Positions 1 to 11,470 of a stretch of DNA of 64,000 nucleotides are shown piece by piece (the first letter of the stretch is position 1; each line of letters opens with the position of its first letter). The translations under genes and the position numbers were made by a program. A model generated the notes under the pieces. The model saw only the letters and a list, made by a program, of their open reading frames with translations, was not told where the DNA came from and made no database searches. This stretch comes from Platycnemis pennipes (taxonomy: Eukaryota > Arthropoda > Insecta > Odonata > Platycnemididae), in assembly GCA_933228895.1 (NCBI GenBank), contig OW121849.1:44424354-44488353 (forward strand). The letters are read 5' to 3'.

Positions 1-362
1 ACTACCGTCTGGATAGCTTCCACGTACTCAGGAAGTTGTGTGTGAATTTTATTGTTGGTTCTTTGAAGGGGTTCACGCTTTGCCGTCTGTCGAATACTTG
101 GAACCATTTATTTATCACTAAAATTGAATTTACTTTGTGAAGCAGCTAATCAGCATAGTTTAATTATTGCAATAACTGATAAAGGTAAAGTAAAGCCATC
201 CTAAACAAGAATGATTATGTTCAAAAGTGTGAAATTTGAAGTATCTCCGAAAGTGATTTGAAAAACTGAGCGAAGATCCTACAAATATTTTCCAACAGAC
301 TTTCAAAGCCTTGATAGTTGCTGCTCATTGTTCTGACTGAGAGAGAAACGGTGTGTAATAAA
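1..362 (+). pseudogene. Penelope-like element, N-terminal fragment upstream of the RT core
   Basis: This is the 5' part of a decayed Penelope-like retroelement whose rest resumes after the hAT insertion at 363-2159. Translated pieces in shifted frames match the region ahead of the reverse transcriptase: an ITDKGK-type stretch at about 172-189 (family pattern: a hydrophobic run then DKG) and KLSEDPT at about 263-283. From that DPT to the PRIYGL motif after the hAT is about 35 codons once the hAT is removed, about what I expect for the family. The reading frame is broken by stops and shifts, so it is not functional. The element probably extends to the left of the window. Confidence rests mainly on the stronger downstream half. 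Confidence 0.65.
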
Positions 363-954
363 TAGAGCGCGGAAAAAAAGTCTTTTGGCTTTTTGTAAAA
401 GTGTTACTTTTGTGGTTTTAAATGCAAATCTTCACCAATCTCATCAAATAAAACAGTTTTTAATGACTTTCTTAGAGACTTTTTGGGACTTTTTTTGGCG
501 TGGCGGGACTTTTCTGATTAAAAGAGACTTTTATGGGCCTTTTTATTTAAACCACAGGCCTAAGTTAATATTTGGCTGTTGTGATCACATTTGTTCAACT
601 GTGTGTTGGACGCATCTGTGTTTTTCATGCGGTACTACACGGAGCAGAGATGTACTGAAAAATGTAAGCTGCTAACAATTGTTAATGCGAAATTTTAATA
701 ATAGCTCCGGAAACTGCAATTAATTCTTTCTATTGCTCCACCGTTCATGAAATAATCACACTCACTCAGTGCTTCAACCCGAAGGTTGGTTTGGATAGGT
801 GAGTGTAGAGCTCACCCCGTACTTATCCATTTGCATGTCAAATTCACATATTGTTCCTTTCCCTGGGCCACCTCGCACTTCGAGTTTTTTTTTGCTGAGG
901 TTGTCCAAAGACTTCACAATGAGATAGATTGATCTGAAAGAATGCATTGATCTA

Positions 955-1035
955 ATTATGAACCAGCTTATTTGAACCCGGGTGGTCTGCTGACAAGCCG
1001 ACAGCGCCACACTATATGCTAGCACTCCGCTTTTG
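955..1035 (-). repeat. Possible tRNA-derived SINE head inside the hAT element
   Basis: On the minus strand the order is a TAGTGTGGCGC stretch resembling an RNA polymerase III A box, then about 35 bases further on CGGGTTCAAAT, resembling a B box. This is the layout of a tRNA-derived SINE promoter. No clear tail or target duplication was found, so it may be a chance match or an old degraded insertion carried by the hAT element. Confidence 0.35.
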
Positions 1036-1687
1036 TTTAGGAGATTAGTGGAAAAATGATACAACTATATGAAAGATCATCTAGAATTTCCGACGAGGTG
1101 AACACGTCACATTGTGTGCAGATGATCGTTAAATGAGCCTACATTGTAGCGAGGCAAGCAGGACGTAGATGAACCTGGACCCTCAGCTGCGATCAAGCGG
1201 AGAAGAAGATTTTAAAATTATCGCGAAAAACAAGAGAAAAAGGTCCTCAGCTTCCCCTAAAATAGGGGTCCGGACCTGTACAATGGACAACAAATAAGTA
1301 CTTTTTTCTCAATTTCGGTTTTTCTTGAGTAGAAAACTAAGTTTTGAACTATTAGATCATGTTTCAACTGCCTTATAACATTATTGATCCTATGTAAAAA
1401 CTTGTTTTGTATTGTATGTTATAAAATTTTCCCCTTTAAATTTGACTGAAAAAACGCCGTTTCCAAAGTTTTACAATGGAGTGTACTTCCACCCTCTTTG
1501 TCATCTAATGCCTTTTTAGTAAGAGGTAGGGTGCTGGGGACTTCCAGATATTGAAATAGATGGACAATGAGATGGGAGGGTGAGTTTCGAAGAAAGTGAA
1601 CCATGGGGAGACGGGAGAGCGAATATAAACGACGTGAGTGGTTAAGCGGGGTTGCATAACTTGGATCATACAGCCACGCGACGCCGA

Positions 1688-1729
1688 GGCGCATGTTTCA
1701 GGGCGCGCTGGCGCCCTGAAACATGCGCC
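1688..1729. repeat. Perfect 19-bp GC-rich hairpin
   Basis: The arm at 1688-1706 is the exact reverse complement of 1711-1729, around a 4-base loop (GCTG). It lies inside the hAT element, is much more GC-rich than its surroundings and carries several CpG and GCGC sites that have not decayed. Confidence 0.9.
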
Positions 1730-2159
1730 CTGTTCGTCCTACGTCAAAATGTTAAGAATACCTTTTTGTTGCTTATATTGTCTACTTTCCGATTATCCGA
1801 TGATTAGTTTTTCCCAAAATCAAAACTAAACGATTTCAAAACAAAAAAAGCGATTTTTGGGTGTTATTTTCAAAATTTGGGGGGATGCGGGGGGAATTTT
1901 TGGTGGGAAGTTAGAAATTCGGATTCAGCGACCCAAAAAGCATAGGATAAATCAATTTCCAGAACTACCTCTAATTTTTCCAAGTAAAATCCCCTAATGC
2001 CTGGACTAGCATCTCTAGGCTCTTTTCTCCAACAATTCAGTTAAATTCAGCAACTTTCTCACGGAAATAACTCAGACTTTTGAGAGACTTTTTTCAAAAA
2101 TATTGGTGACTTTTTAGGCGACTTTTTTTGCAAAATTGAAGACTTTTTTCCGCGCTCTA

Positions 2160-3520
2160 GTAATAACTAAGATCCCATTAACCCCAAGGATCTATGGACT
2201 TGCGGAAACGCACAAATTTTTCCTCCAGAGTCATCCTACGATATAAAAATCTTCTTTGAATTGGCTTCCCAACTCACAGATGTGATTTTACCCCCTAATG
2301 GAAAGTTGGTATCTATTGATGGGCGAAATTTTTTACATCCGTCCCAGCATACGAGGCGATTGACTCGTGTGCTGGCCCGACTACGAAAAACAGAATGTGT
2401 TGTGAATAAGGTTTCGCTAACTTTTAACTTTGTGCAAAACTACTTCTAATCAATGGTAACTTCTGTAAATAACAACATGGGTTGCCCGTGAGATCCCGCA
2501 TTTCCCCAGTTTTCGCAGAAATCTTAATGGATTCACTGGAACAGGAGCTATTTAGTTCTAACCTCATCTTTTAAACAATTTATTTTACTATTACAGATAT
2601 GTGGATGATATAATTAAATTGTGGACTTGATCTTTAAGACAACTGGGCCAATTTTTATTCATTTGATAATCTCCTTATAAATCAATTACTTTTACGACGG
2701 AAATAGGTAATGGCCATCTCAACTTTTTAGATTTGTCCATTTCCGTCACAGACCGTAGACATCATTTTGCTATTTGACGTAGAGATACCTTTTTGGACGT
2801 AATAATTCCCCACAGTTCATCCCATCAATACACACACAAACTGGCGGCCATAAAATTATACAGGTTAGTGACCATTCCGCCTTAGGACAGTATATTTAAA
2901 GAACTAATCACAATAAAAACAATAGCCTACCGAAATGTTTATGGTAAGCACTTGTTAAACAAATTGTTAAACTAATTCTAACTCAGAAGCTACAAAATTA
3001 TTATCTATGTAAACTTGACTAATCCCCCCTGACAAACCAAAGAACCCTACGCTTAAACTGCTGTTTCTAGGCAGTATTAGTCAGGTAGTAGCCTAACGTA
3101 TGCCCGAAGATATTTTAAAATCTGTTTTTACAACCCGGTAACGTTAAATAAATTGCTTTTTAATTATAACGACCAAATTGATCTGTAATATGAAAGTTGT
3201 GTCTACTAGATTGTGTTGACTGCAATTAAGTATATGTGGGTCAAACTGAAAGAAGATTTGTTACTAGATTAAAAGAACATAAGTACTGTGTAAACCTTCT
3301 GATGTGACTTCTATGCATACCAAACATCTGTTTGAGACTGGCCACCGGGAAACTTCAGCCCTAAAGTTTTACACGCCAATAGTAATGATTTTAAACTTGA
3401 CTTCTTGGAAACATTTGAAAATGCAAGCGGATGGTGTTCACCCGATATTGTGCTTTTAAATGACTTGACCGATTTTAAGTGTTCCCGGCTGGCCTCTATT
3501 TCTTGTATACTTCATTATTC
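2160..3520 (+). pseudogene. Penelope-like element: reverse transcriptase and GIY-YIG endonuclease remnant
   Basis: This is the larger part of a Penelope-like retroelement. Family motifs appear in order but in changing frames. PRIYGL then THK lies at 2184-2213. LVSID, the slot of the catalytic-Asp motif A, is near 2305. FAEILMDSLEQ is near 2507-2540. RYVDD, the signature catalytic box, is at 2595-2609. NGHLNFLDLSI is near 2709-2741 and HKLAA near 2835-2850. The C-terminal GIY-YIG nuclease follows: a C-x2-C pair near 3212-3223, VYVGQT at 3230-3247, RLKEH at 3266-3280, HLFETGH at 3325-3345 and an LDFLETFE stretch near 3400. Several stops and frameshifts make it dead. Presence of GIY-YIG places it among endonuclease-bearing Penelope elements. 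No gene symbol applies. The 3' limit is approximate. Confidence 0.85.
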
Positions 3521-5875
3521 ACCATAGTCCAATACTTGACCTAATCTCTTATAATATACCTACCATACTTTTGTGCTCAGAAATTGATATTCTGCATCAC
3601 CTGCGATCTAGTAATAATTGTAGATCAAATCCTTCTAAGAATTTGAAATCAATATCTCAGGGCGAATCTGCGAGCCTACCTACTCGTTGCTCTACGTTAA
3701 TTCTGAAATTAAACCTGTTTCATTTGGCTTCCATAAACATTTATATTTTTTTAAAGGAAGCTGTGAGTTAAAAAAATATTAGTGTTTTTTCGTGTTTATT
3801 ATCGCCTTTTCCCTTTTATTCTTCTAGGTACTCTAAGCATTCTAAAGGCTTAAATGTCTATTTGCAGGAGTGTTTTCCCTCGATAGGGAATTTCCCAGGG
3901 ATTTTATTTATAAGAATTGCACCCAAAATGCTAATCTTTCCAAGATACTTAGGATAGTCTCTGAGAGTCGTCAGATTTTACTCTATTTTTCTCAATAATT
4001 ACTCGACTTTGCAGCTACATCGATACCCATCGCTTTTCAACATATGTTGGACTCTGTTAGTATCTCTAGTCTTTCATTGATGTAATCGCAGGAGTAGAAT
4101 TAGATTATTGGGTGATCCGACTGCCAATGGTATATTGCGTTGTCTAACCTGACTTACCCCCAAACCGCCACGACTTACGTGTCCAAATAGCCGACGTTAC
4201 TGACCTAGCTAGACCAGGAGGCAGTTGGTTCGACGATTTAATGATTTACTTGCTAGTTACATATGCGCTGTTTTGAAGAAAACTCGCAGTTAGCTCGGCA
4301 CCCTAGGAGTTAGTGCAAATTACGTTTCTTTAATAGATGAACCCCTGAGCAACGAATTCGCAAACGAAACCGGACTATGATTATTTTCAGGTTTCAGGGT
4401 ATAATATAAATATTTTTGGAAAGCATGCATTTAAATGCAGAGGCATGGATAGGTAGTCATCAATGTCATAGATGGAATATCATGAGGAACAAAAATTGTT
4501 GCATTTCCATTTCATTGCCTTCATCCGATTTTCAGCTATCGGATGACAATTTGATTTCAATTGCGCAGGCTTAATAGTTCCAAATAATATAAAACTTCCT
4601 GATACCTGAACCCTGTCAACCCAAAATATTTTCTGAAAGCACTAATTCGCGAAATATAAGGGGTGTATAATTGAGCCTGATACCAACTCCCAGACATGCA
4701 ATTGTTAGTTGTGCGCAGAGTACGAGAGAGTCGTTTAGAAATAGCCAAGAGGCAGATGCAGCGTTGGAAGCGGCAGCGAACGTTCTTTCGCCCAATCAGT
4801 GGGCAGTATTTCATTGACGTCAGCATGCAACTGACGTTACGAAGTGGTGAAGAAAGGATAAAACAATAAGGAGGGAATAGCATGTTATTGGAATGTCCGT
4901 TTTGTTGATTTGATAACTCTACAAAAACCTCAAATGGTTGGTTAAATACTTTACTCGTGGTTTTTCAGTCCATAGTTATCAAAAGAAAGTAATTTGCTAT
5001 GCATTTAATGCTATGAATCAAGTTACGAGCAAACTGCAGAGGAACCGTGCAGTGAGAAAGGCAACAGGAATTTCGGCTTAAAAATATTACATTCATAGAC
5101 ATGTGGCCAGTATCAGGATTTTGATGGTTGGGAATAAATTACATTAATAATTGTCAACCCATAAACAAAACATTTTTGATGCAAGGTGAGCAATACGGAT
5201 TATATGATGTTCATTAATATTTTTTCTGCGTTTAACTTTAGGGTCACATTAGTTTCTGATGTTTTAAAGAATGTTTAGATACATTCTGTCGATCCGGATC
5301 GTAATTATTTTTTAAAGTAAGGAGAACGTAAAGGTAACCTTTTATATATATCCTTTTTGCTGTGCTTTCCCGACTACGATGAATGGCAAATGTCTTCGCA
5401 AGGGGGACTTAGGTTTTTTTGTTCTTGGAAATTTCACTCGAAATCGAGCCAGCAGAATTCTTACCTTCTCCTCACTGGGGAAAAGAAGCCCACCCATATA
5501 GATGAGCCCGGTGAAAGGCATTTTGAGATATTCTCCGGAGGATGGCGGTGCTTTCTTGCACTAAGATTGAACGGGAGCACGTGCTTTAGGTTGCTTCCCC
5601 ACTGTCCCAAAATAAGCTCGTCGAGTTGGCACAAAATTAAAATTTAACACGCATCGTTGGAAGAATCAGCATATCTATGGATTCAAATTATTACTGCGAA
5701 TCAAGGACCGGCGTAGAACTAGGGATTGAAGCAGTTGAAGTTACGTACGTGATGTATAATTTCGATAAATGCAAGCACTGTTGATGTGGGGGCAATTGCT
5801 TATAACTCTTTGCTCTTTTTCTTATCCATAGATCAATTCTGATTTACTATATAAACCACCCTGAATACTGTGGTG
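3521..5875. other. No recognisable gene
   Basis: AT-rich sequence with scattered ORFs under 110 codons, none recognisable. A pyrimidine tract ending in TTCTAG before position 3827 resembles a splice acceptor, but no exon with a matching donor follows convincingly. Confidence 0.5.
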
Positions 5876-6300
5876 GATTGGGCTCAGATGTGGGTTGGGT
5901 TAGTGCAGTGAATATGTTACTGGCCACCCTTCCCGAGGGACCGGGTATGGATCCTAGGAGAGTTTTCATTGGCATACAGTTCCCAAAATGAATTCTTAGT
6001 GGAGAGTACTTCAAGTCCGTCCTTTGGGTTGGAATAGGAAACCGTCGCCCCCTTTGGCGCTTTTCGTCAAATGCAGACTATTGCCGACGTCGGGATTCAT
6101 TCCGCCCTTCCTCCGTACCCTGAAAAATTCCTACACCTTGTCACATATTTTATCCACCAGAATGGCACAAATGGCCTTAGTTGTCGGACAATTCCCCAAA
6201 TAGTAGCGACAGAAACCTTCCATGAACAGATTCAAGATTACCTTACCTCCTGGTTACCTCCATTAATAGCGCACACTCGCACAACGCAGGGATGAGTATG
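5876..6300 (+). repeat. Dispersed SINE-like repeat, copy A, with tRNA-like head
   Basis: The head contains GGTTAGTGCAGTG and, about 35 bases later, GGGTATGGATCC, weakly like A and B boxes of RNA polymerase III promoters. The body (about 6018-6095) has an ACCGT...TTGGCGCTTTTCGT...ATTGCCGACG core. The same core occurs at 59252-59300, 21149-21192 and, on the other strand, near 25950-26010 and 26420-26465. It is therefore a dispersed family, at least six diverged copies here. An ORF at 6071-6295 is a by-product of the repeat. Confidence 0.6.
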
Positions 6301-6339
6301 TGCGGCTTGTCAGAGTTAAGGATTACCTTTCCCGAACCC

Positions 6340-6760
6340 TTTATTGTGATCGATCGTGCTCAACCCGTCTCTCCCGTGGAGCAACCGAGTAACAAAAAAA
6401 TATACGGCGCCGAGGACAGTCGCGGAAATAAAGGAAGGGAACATAAAAAAAAACAAAATAAAGCTGAGTGACGGCTCGTAGCCCGGGCGCCCACGCGTGC
6501 GATCTCGGCAGTAGCTTGCCGCTCAGTCACGTCTTGTATAACACCCACACACGAGTGCACGCGTAGACATGGGCGTTGGGGAGGCTAATTCCGGAAGCGG
6601 TGTTGGAGGAGAGAGATATTTATTGGTCGGTCGATGTCCGGCGCCGTCGTCGTCGGGTGGAGCGTGTAATAGAACGCGTGCCTTGCTCGTCTTGTCCTCT
6701 CCAACGCAGCAATGGAGAACACTCAGCTCCACCCTCCATCCAAAAACTGATGCTGGGAAA
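6340..6760. other. GC- and CpG-richer block without a recognisable gene
   Basis: This stretch has many CpG dinucleotides (for example around 6400-6560 and 6640-6700) against an AT-rich background, with overlapping ORFs of 60-90 codons on both strands, none recognisable. It could be a CpG-island-like regulatory segment, or simply less-decayed DNA. Confidence 0.3.
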
Positions 6761-7148
6761 TATGATTATATTATTTATTCCCAGGGATTCATGAGGTGCG
6801 TACAATATCACGAGGTGATACACCATAAATAAATACTCCGTTTCAATCAAAACATTGTTTTGAAAAATTTTCTCACAAACTCTTGTTCCTTATCTGATTC
6901 AGTTTCTAAATATATTGCTATTTAAATGAATAAAAACTGCCTACCACCGTAACCGTGTTGAATATTTGAGGGAATCAAGATGGTATGCCGGCTATAGTAT
7001 GTGTTTTATTCTTGGCAGGCATCTAGCTCAAGGGACATTCAATAATACACGCATGTTCCTTGTTTACAGCTCCATAGAAACATTAGTATATCATGTAAAA
7101 CAATGTCTCACGGTCGATATGGTGGAACTGTTCCATTATGTGTTGGAA

Positions 7149-7330
7149 AAATGAAAAGCAATTTTCAACGTGGATGGTAGTACATACGTGCACTGACGAC
7201 TAGTTTCGACAACTATGTCATTTTCAAGTCTGTTCAAGTCGCAGAGTTGAAAATGACATAGCTGTCGAAAATAGTTGGCTAGTCGTCAGTACATGCACGA
7301 CTATCCAAGTGGAAAATTTGTTTTCATTTA
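7149..7330. mobile_element. Imperfect palindromic element with hammerhead-like motifs
   Basis: The left arm (about 7149-7232) and right arm (about 7247-7330) are near reverse complements; the right arm carries a small insertion (TTGGCTA region near 7275). Read from the left arm on the minus strand, a short stem GACA...TGTC is followed by GAAACTAGTC. This matches the stem II - GAAAC - GUC order of hammerhead ribozymes, though the CUGAUGA box is degraded. The outer ends contain GTGGAAAATT-like sequence, also found at the ends of the palindrome at 9477-9618, suggesting related elements. Penelope-like retroelements are known to carry hammerhead motifs in their terminal repeats and to form inverted copies; assignment to that class is inference. 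Confidence 0.55.
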
Positions 7331-8153
7331 TCCATCCCATATTTAATATATCAAATAAATTTGCCTATACTGGGTGCACACAAACATAAACAAAACAGCC
7401 TTTAATTTCGGAACAGTACGGTAAGATTAATAGTAGAATGAATGATCCGCTCCAGTAGTAGAGCTGCAGCTCCACTCCACTTTTCCTCAACTCTAAATTC
7501 TGAAAAAATTCGGCCTCCTCCGCGCTTTTGAAAACCTCCAGAATGCTTTGAGCACTACTTAGGAGAATCTATCTTCACCGAAAATATTTTTCTCGAGCAT
7601 CCATATGGAATTTGATTAGTAGTTTAAACATTTGATGGAAGGGACCAATGTGCTGTAAAAACGGACCGACAACGTCATGTCGAAAATACGTTTCGTAAGG
7701 GTATAGTTGAGAGAGCTGAAAATGTTGGATGAGCTGGTTGTGGTTTTTTAGAACAAAATGCAGTCGGATGCTAAAATCAAAGGGGAGTTGTGGGTAGAAT
7801 ATTACGAAAGACATTGAAATGGACAATACTGATTGCCCCTTGGACACTGATTAGTTGTTTAAAGGGAGGAAAACTGGATTATGTCCTCAAACGTTTTGAT
7901 AAAATGCAAGATTATGTGTGGCGATCGTTCTCTCCTCCTTTTCTCATCGTTTGAAACGGGGAGCGTAGAGGAAAACGGCCCCTTAACAAGTACGTAGTAG
8001 CCGTGGTAACGGACCTTAATGGCTAGCCAATTCCGGCTAGATCAATGCTAGCAGCAGAGAGTTTTGGGAATGTTTCCAGAGCTTATATTGGCGTATTCCA
8101 TTCTTAATAATTACATTCGAGAGTCCCCACCTCCCTTTTGCGTATCAATCGTC

Positions 8154-8188
8154 ACGATTTAGGAAGGCCTGGCTCCTTCCTAAATCGT
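8154..8188. repeat. Perfect 14-bp hairpin
   Basis: 8154-8167 (ACGATTTAGGAAGG) is the exact reverse complement of 8175-8188, with a 7-base loop. No transposon features are seen at its edges. Confidence 0.85.
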
Positions 8189-9280
8189 TAAGAGTAATGC
8201 AGGAGGCATTCATGTTGAAGGAAGGTTGAGAGTCGCTTCGGGCTTATTCCGGCTGTCATTATAAAAATTTCGATATGTTTTGTGATAAATATCGACTTTT
8301 TTCAATCGTTTCAAAGTGCACATTTTTGCATCTTGAAAAAATGACGCATAAGGATACTTTTAATTTTTTTGCTTGAGTTCCTTTGGGAATCATGATTTAA
8401 TGACCGCGAGAGGGATTATCCGTTGATACCATTTCTATTTTTTCTTGTAGTTTAGAAACCATAATTGTCATAATACTATAGTATAAGAGGGTTAATGTGT
8501 ATGTTGCCTTAACATAGAGAAGTGACGTATAGTGTTGGGGTGCCTGATATGGGGTAGGAAAACGCTCTGTCTGCTGTGGTATTACACAGCTCTAAAGTGT
8601 ACTTCAGCATCCAACCCTATATTACTCAGCCTTTTAGCACAGATAATAAAGAAACCCTAGATAAGTTACTTTGTATTTATCAGTAAAATTTTATGAATCA
8701 TTGACGTAAAGGATTTAGGATTCGTAGATGGGCTTATTGATTTCGGACTGAGATGTTTGAATTTTGAGGAAAAGAAAATACTTACCTTCCACCATCCCTG
8801 GTTTAATAAGATGAATGAATTTCTAGAAGCCAAAAAATATGAAATATATATGGACAATACTGGTGAACATAAGCGGAGTTAAATGCAAAAATTTATGCAA
8901 GAAGTAGTTTCAGCCTCGACTGTGTGGAATTCTCTCATATTGGGATGGAGGTGAAAAAAAACAGAGAGAAGACAAGATAGGTAAAGACAGTCCTGCTTTT
9001 CTACATTTAACTCATTTTACAAATGGGATATTTCCTACATAAAATGTAAGTTTTGTGCAAAAATGAACTAAGGCCAAATGTTGTCATAATACTCAGTGCA
9101 ATGCAAGTAGTGAGAGTATATTTACCTCCACAGATCATATCTATAATTATTTTCACTTTTTCTATTGCTAAAGATGTCTGTATATTTACTCATAGGTTTT
9201 ATTTATCCTTTCAGCACTGATTTTTGTAACTTAATTTCTGCTGATAATTTCTTTTTTCACTCATTTTATTTTTTTGCAAT

Positions 9281-9387
9281 AAAACACATTAATTCAAAGA
9301 CCGCGAACTGGCCGCGGGAACTTTAGCGGCAGTCCGTTAACACCTAGTTCCTTTAAGCCTCGTTGATTTCCACAAAACACATTAATT
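9281..9387. repeat. 14-bp direct repeats flanking a 79-bp insert
   Basis: AAAACACATTAATT occurs at 9281-9294 and again at 9374-9387. The 79 bases between are GC-richer (GGCCGCGGG near 9310) than the surroundings. This looks like a target-site duplication around a short, possibly retroposed, insert, but the insert itself is not recognised. Confidence 0.45.
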
Positions 9388-9476
9388 TTTTTGTGGATAA
9401 TAATTGGGTTCCGCAGTGAACTTTTTGTATCCTAAAAAGAGTCGTTTCAGGCGTTATATGGTGGAATAACATAATA

Positions 9477-9618
9477 AAATAAGATTGGCAATTTTCCACA
9501 AAGAAATCTTTACTTCGATCGGTTTCGATGTGATACATCATCATCAGGTGATGATGATGTATCACATCGAAACCGGTCGAAGTTAAGATTTCTTTGTGGA
9601 AAATTGCCAATCTTATTT
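9477..9618. mobile_element. 142-bp near-perfect palindrome with hammerhead-like core
   Basis: Two 71-bp arms are reverse complements with about three mismatches and no spacer. Each arm, read outward, contains the order CTGATGA or GTGATGA, one extra base, a GATGT...ACATC stem, then GAAACCGGTC (GAAACCGATC in the other arm). This follows the CUGAUGA - stem II - GAAAC - GUC order of hammerhead ribozymes, with a very short stem III. The sequence ACCGGT is self-complementary, as expected of ribozymes that act as dimers. TTTTGTATCCT near 9423 and TTTCTGTATCCT near 9621 may be remnants of a target duplication. Classification as a Penelope-like terminal element is inference. Confidence 0.6.
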
Positions 9619-9639
9619 AATTTCTGTATCCTCGTAAAC

Positions 9640-11470
9640 CCGTGTATTGATGCACATTTGCGATTGCGAAGGCATATTACCTGTCAACAGCATGTGCATA
9701 TAAACTTTCGCTTTATGCTCCCGGAACAAAAGAGACCCTCAAATAATATAACTATTACAGTAAAGCCAAGCACGTCATTATTCTGCCATTTTCCATGATG
9801 TTATTTCCTCTGAAATAGCCGTTGAATCCTTGTATTTGGTCTCTTCAACATGCACCAAAACTATAAAGAGGTAGAATTACACAAAAGGATTAAGCTTAGG
9901 TCGAAGCGAAAAATGTAGGAGAGAACCCATGATTTAAGGGACATTAAGAGGTGGAAACGCGGTAACTGTGCAAGGCAAAGGATTATCTCTTCTTTGGAAA
10001 AAAGTGTGGGGTGAGGTAGAGGAAAGATAGGAAGTACCTATACATAGGGTTGAGATTGTGGAACAGACGTCTTTCAGCGCCGCGGCCGGCTTGCGGCCGT
10101 CTTGCTCAATGCCGTAGGCAAAGAAAAAAGGTTTCAAGCATCTTGGCGCATTTTATCCTCGTCCTCTTCTTTTTCCCGTAGGTGGAAATGGGATATTTAC
10201 CTGTACCATAGACTTGCCAACTCCAAAATAAATGCGACCGGAAGGGATGCACTGTTATTTTTCTGGTCCTCCTTTGCTGGAACGTGTTTAGGGTATCCAG
10301 TGTACTCTGCACCTCCCAACAACTTGCTGTACGCGCTCAAGAATGGAATTGAGCTCACACGGGTCTGGCATGCATCCGCCGCTTTCTTCTGCGCTATTCG
10401 TGCATGCTAAGTTTTTTTGTACACTCGGAATGCCACCTTGCTGTCAAAAAGCAAAAAAAAAAAATTATTTGGTTTATGTGCCAAGGGGCGAGATATTTTC
10501 TTTCGTAAATATTTCCCTCTCATTCTTGGCTGCATGTACTCTCCCTACGTGTAGGACAAAGGAAGATAATTCCTACAAAGAGAATGCCGAGGTCAGGTGT
10601 GACCCAGTTGGTAACGGAGCCCACTTAATGTTTCGTCATGCATGAGGTGTTTCTGGGCGAAAATAGCGTTTATTGAAATTATTTTAGATATCGCGCCATA
10701 TCATGTCACTTATAGTGGCATTGATTAACAAGGTTTCAGAGCGATTCTGTAGCCGTATCAAGCTGGACTAGTATCTAGTCTCCTTTTGGATAGGTGGGCG
10801 GTGGAAATTTTTCTGTGAAGTGCTTCGGATTGTATTTAATCTTTAATATTGTTATTACCCAATATCTGAAAATGTTTTAAAAGCAATAAATTCCTTTTCT
10901 GATGTTATTTTTTAGTTCTATCAACCAAAACAAAGGAATGAAAATTATTTAATTCATCTAATGAAAATATTATTAACTATTTATATACAGGTTTATTCAA
11001 AGATTTTTAAATGCATTCTCGGTAATAAAAATACGAAAGTGTTTTTGATTTTAGCGCCGTCTTGATCTTGGATATTTTAGTCCAGGTTCTGATACCGCAG
11101 ATACTATCTAAATTTGTGGTGGGTGAATCTAAATTGGAATAGGGGGAATGTTACGTAACCTCAACAACGCGACCACGATAATCAATAGAATTAATATTGA
11201 GTTGGTTGTTGAATAAAGGCTTTGTACGCTAGAATAGGTACACCAAAGTCAAATTCCCCTACTGAATTACGAGTCCAGGTGATACACATAGATACAGTCA
11301 ATTAGTTGATGGCGATGTATTTCCGAAGCTTGAATGAAACTCTAAAAGAAACAATGGAGTGATCTTCGCGGGGCTTCCGTTATCACGTAGAAACTTTTTT
11401 TAAGGGTTCCGAAGATGACTTTGCTTTTCCTTAGAGTCAATGAGGGTAGTATCTCCGATAAGGAACGGAG
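9640..11470. other. No recognisable gene
   Basis: Small overlapping ORFs (60-102 codons) occur at 9934-10645 on both strands, with no known domain or plausible splice framework. The rest is AT-rich and featureless. Confidence 0.45.

Larger units (their letters stand above)
363..2159. mobile_element. Non-autonomous hAT-type DNA transposon inserted in the Penelope-like element
   Basis: The ends are inverted repeats: TAGAGCGCGG followed by an A-run and GTCTT at 363-384, with its reverse complement at 2139-2159, differing by one A in the run. The flanks are an 8-bp target duplication, gtaataaa at 355-362 and gtaataac at 2160-2167 (7 of 8). Eight-bp duplications and a YARNG-type terminus are hallmarks of the hAT superfamily. 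Both subterminal regions are packed with GACTTTT words (about 463-535 and 2071-2147), which resemble transposase-binding subterminal repeats. No transposase ORF is visible; internal ORFs are under 100 codons and unrelated. It therefore depended on a transposase supplied elsewhere. A tRNA-like segment and a strong hairpin lie inside it. Confidence 0.8.

Noticed and set aside
8786..8797. 12-nt minus-strand microexon between AACCAG and GTAAGT
   Set aside because: The donor is good but the acceptor tract is modest, and a 12-base exon this weakly supported is likely chance.
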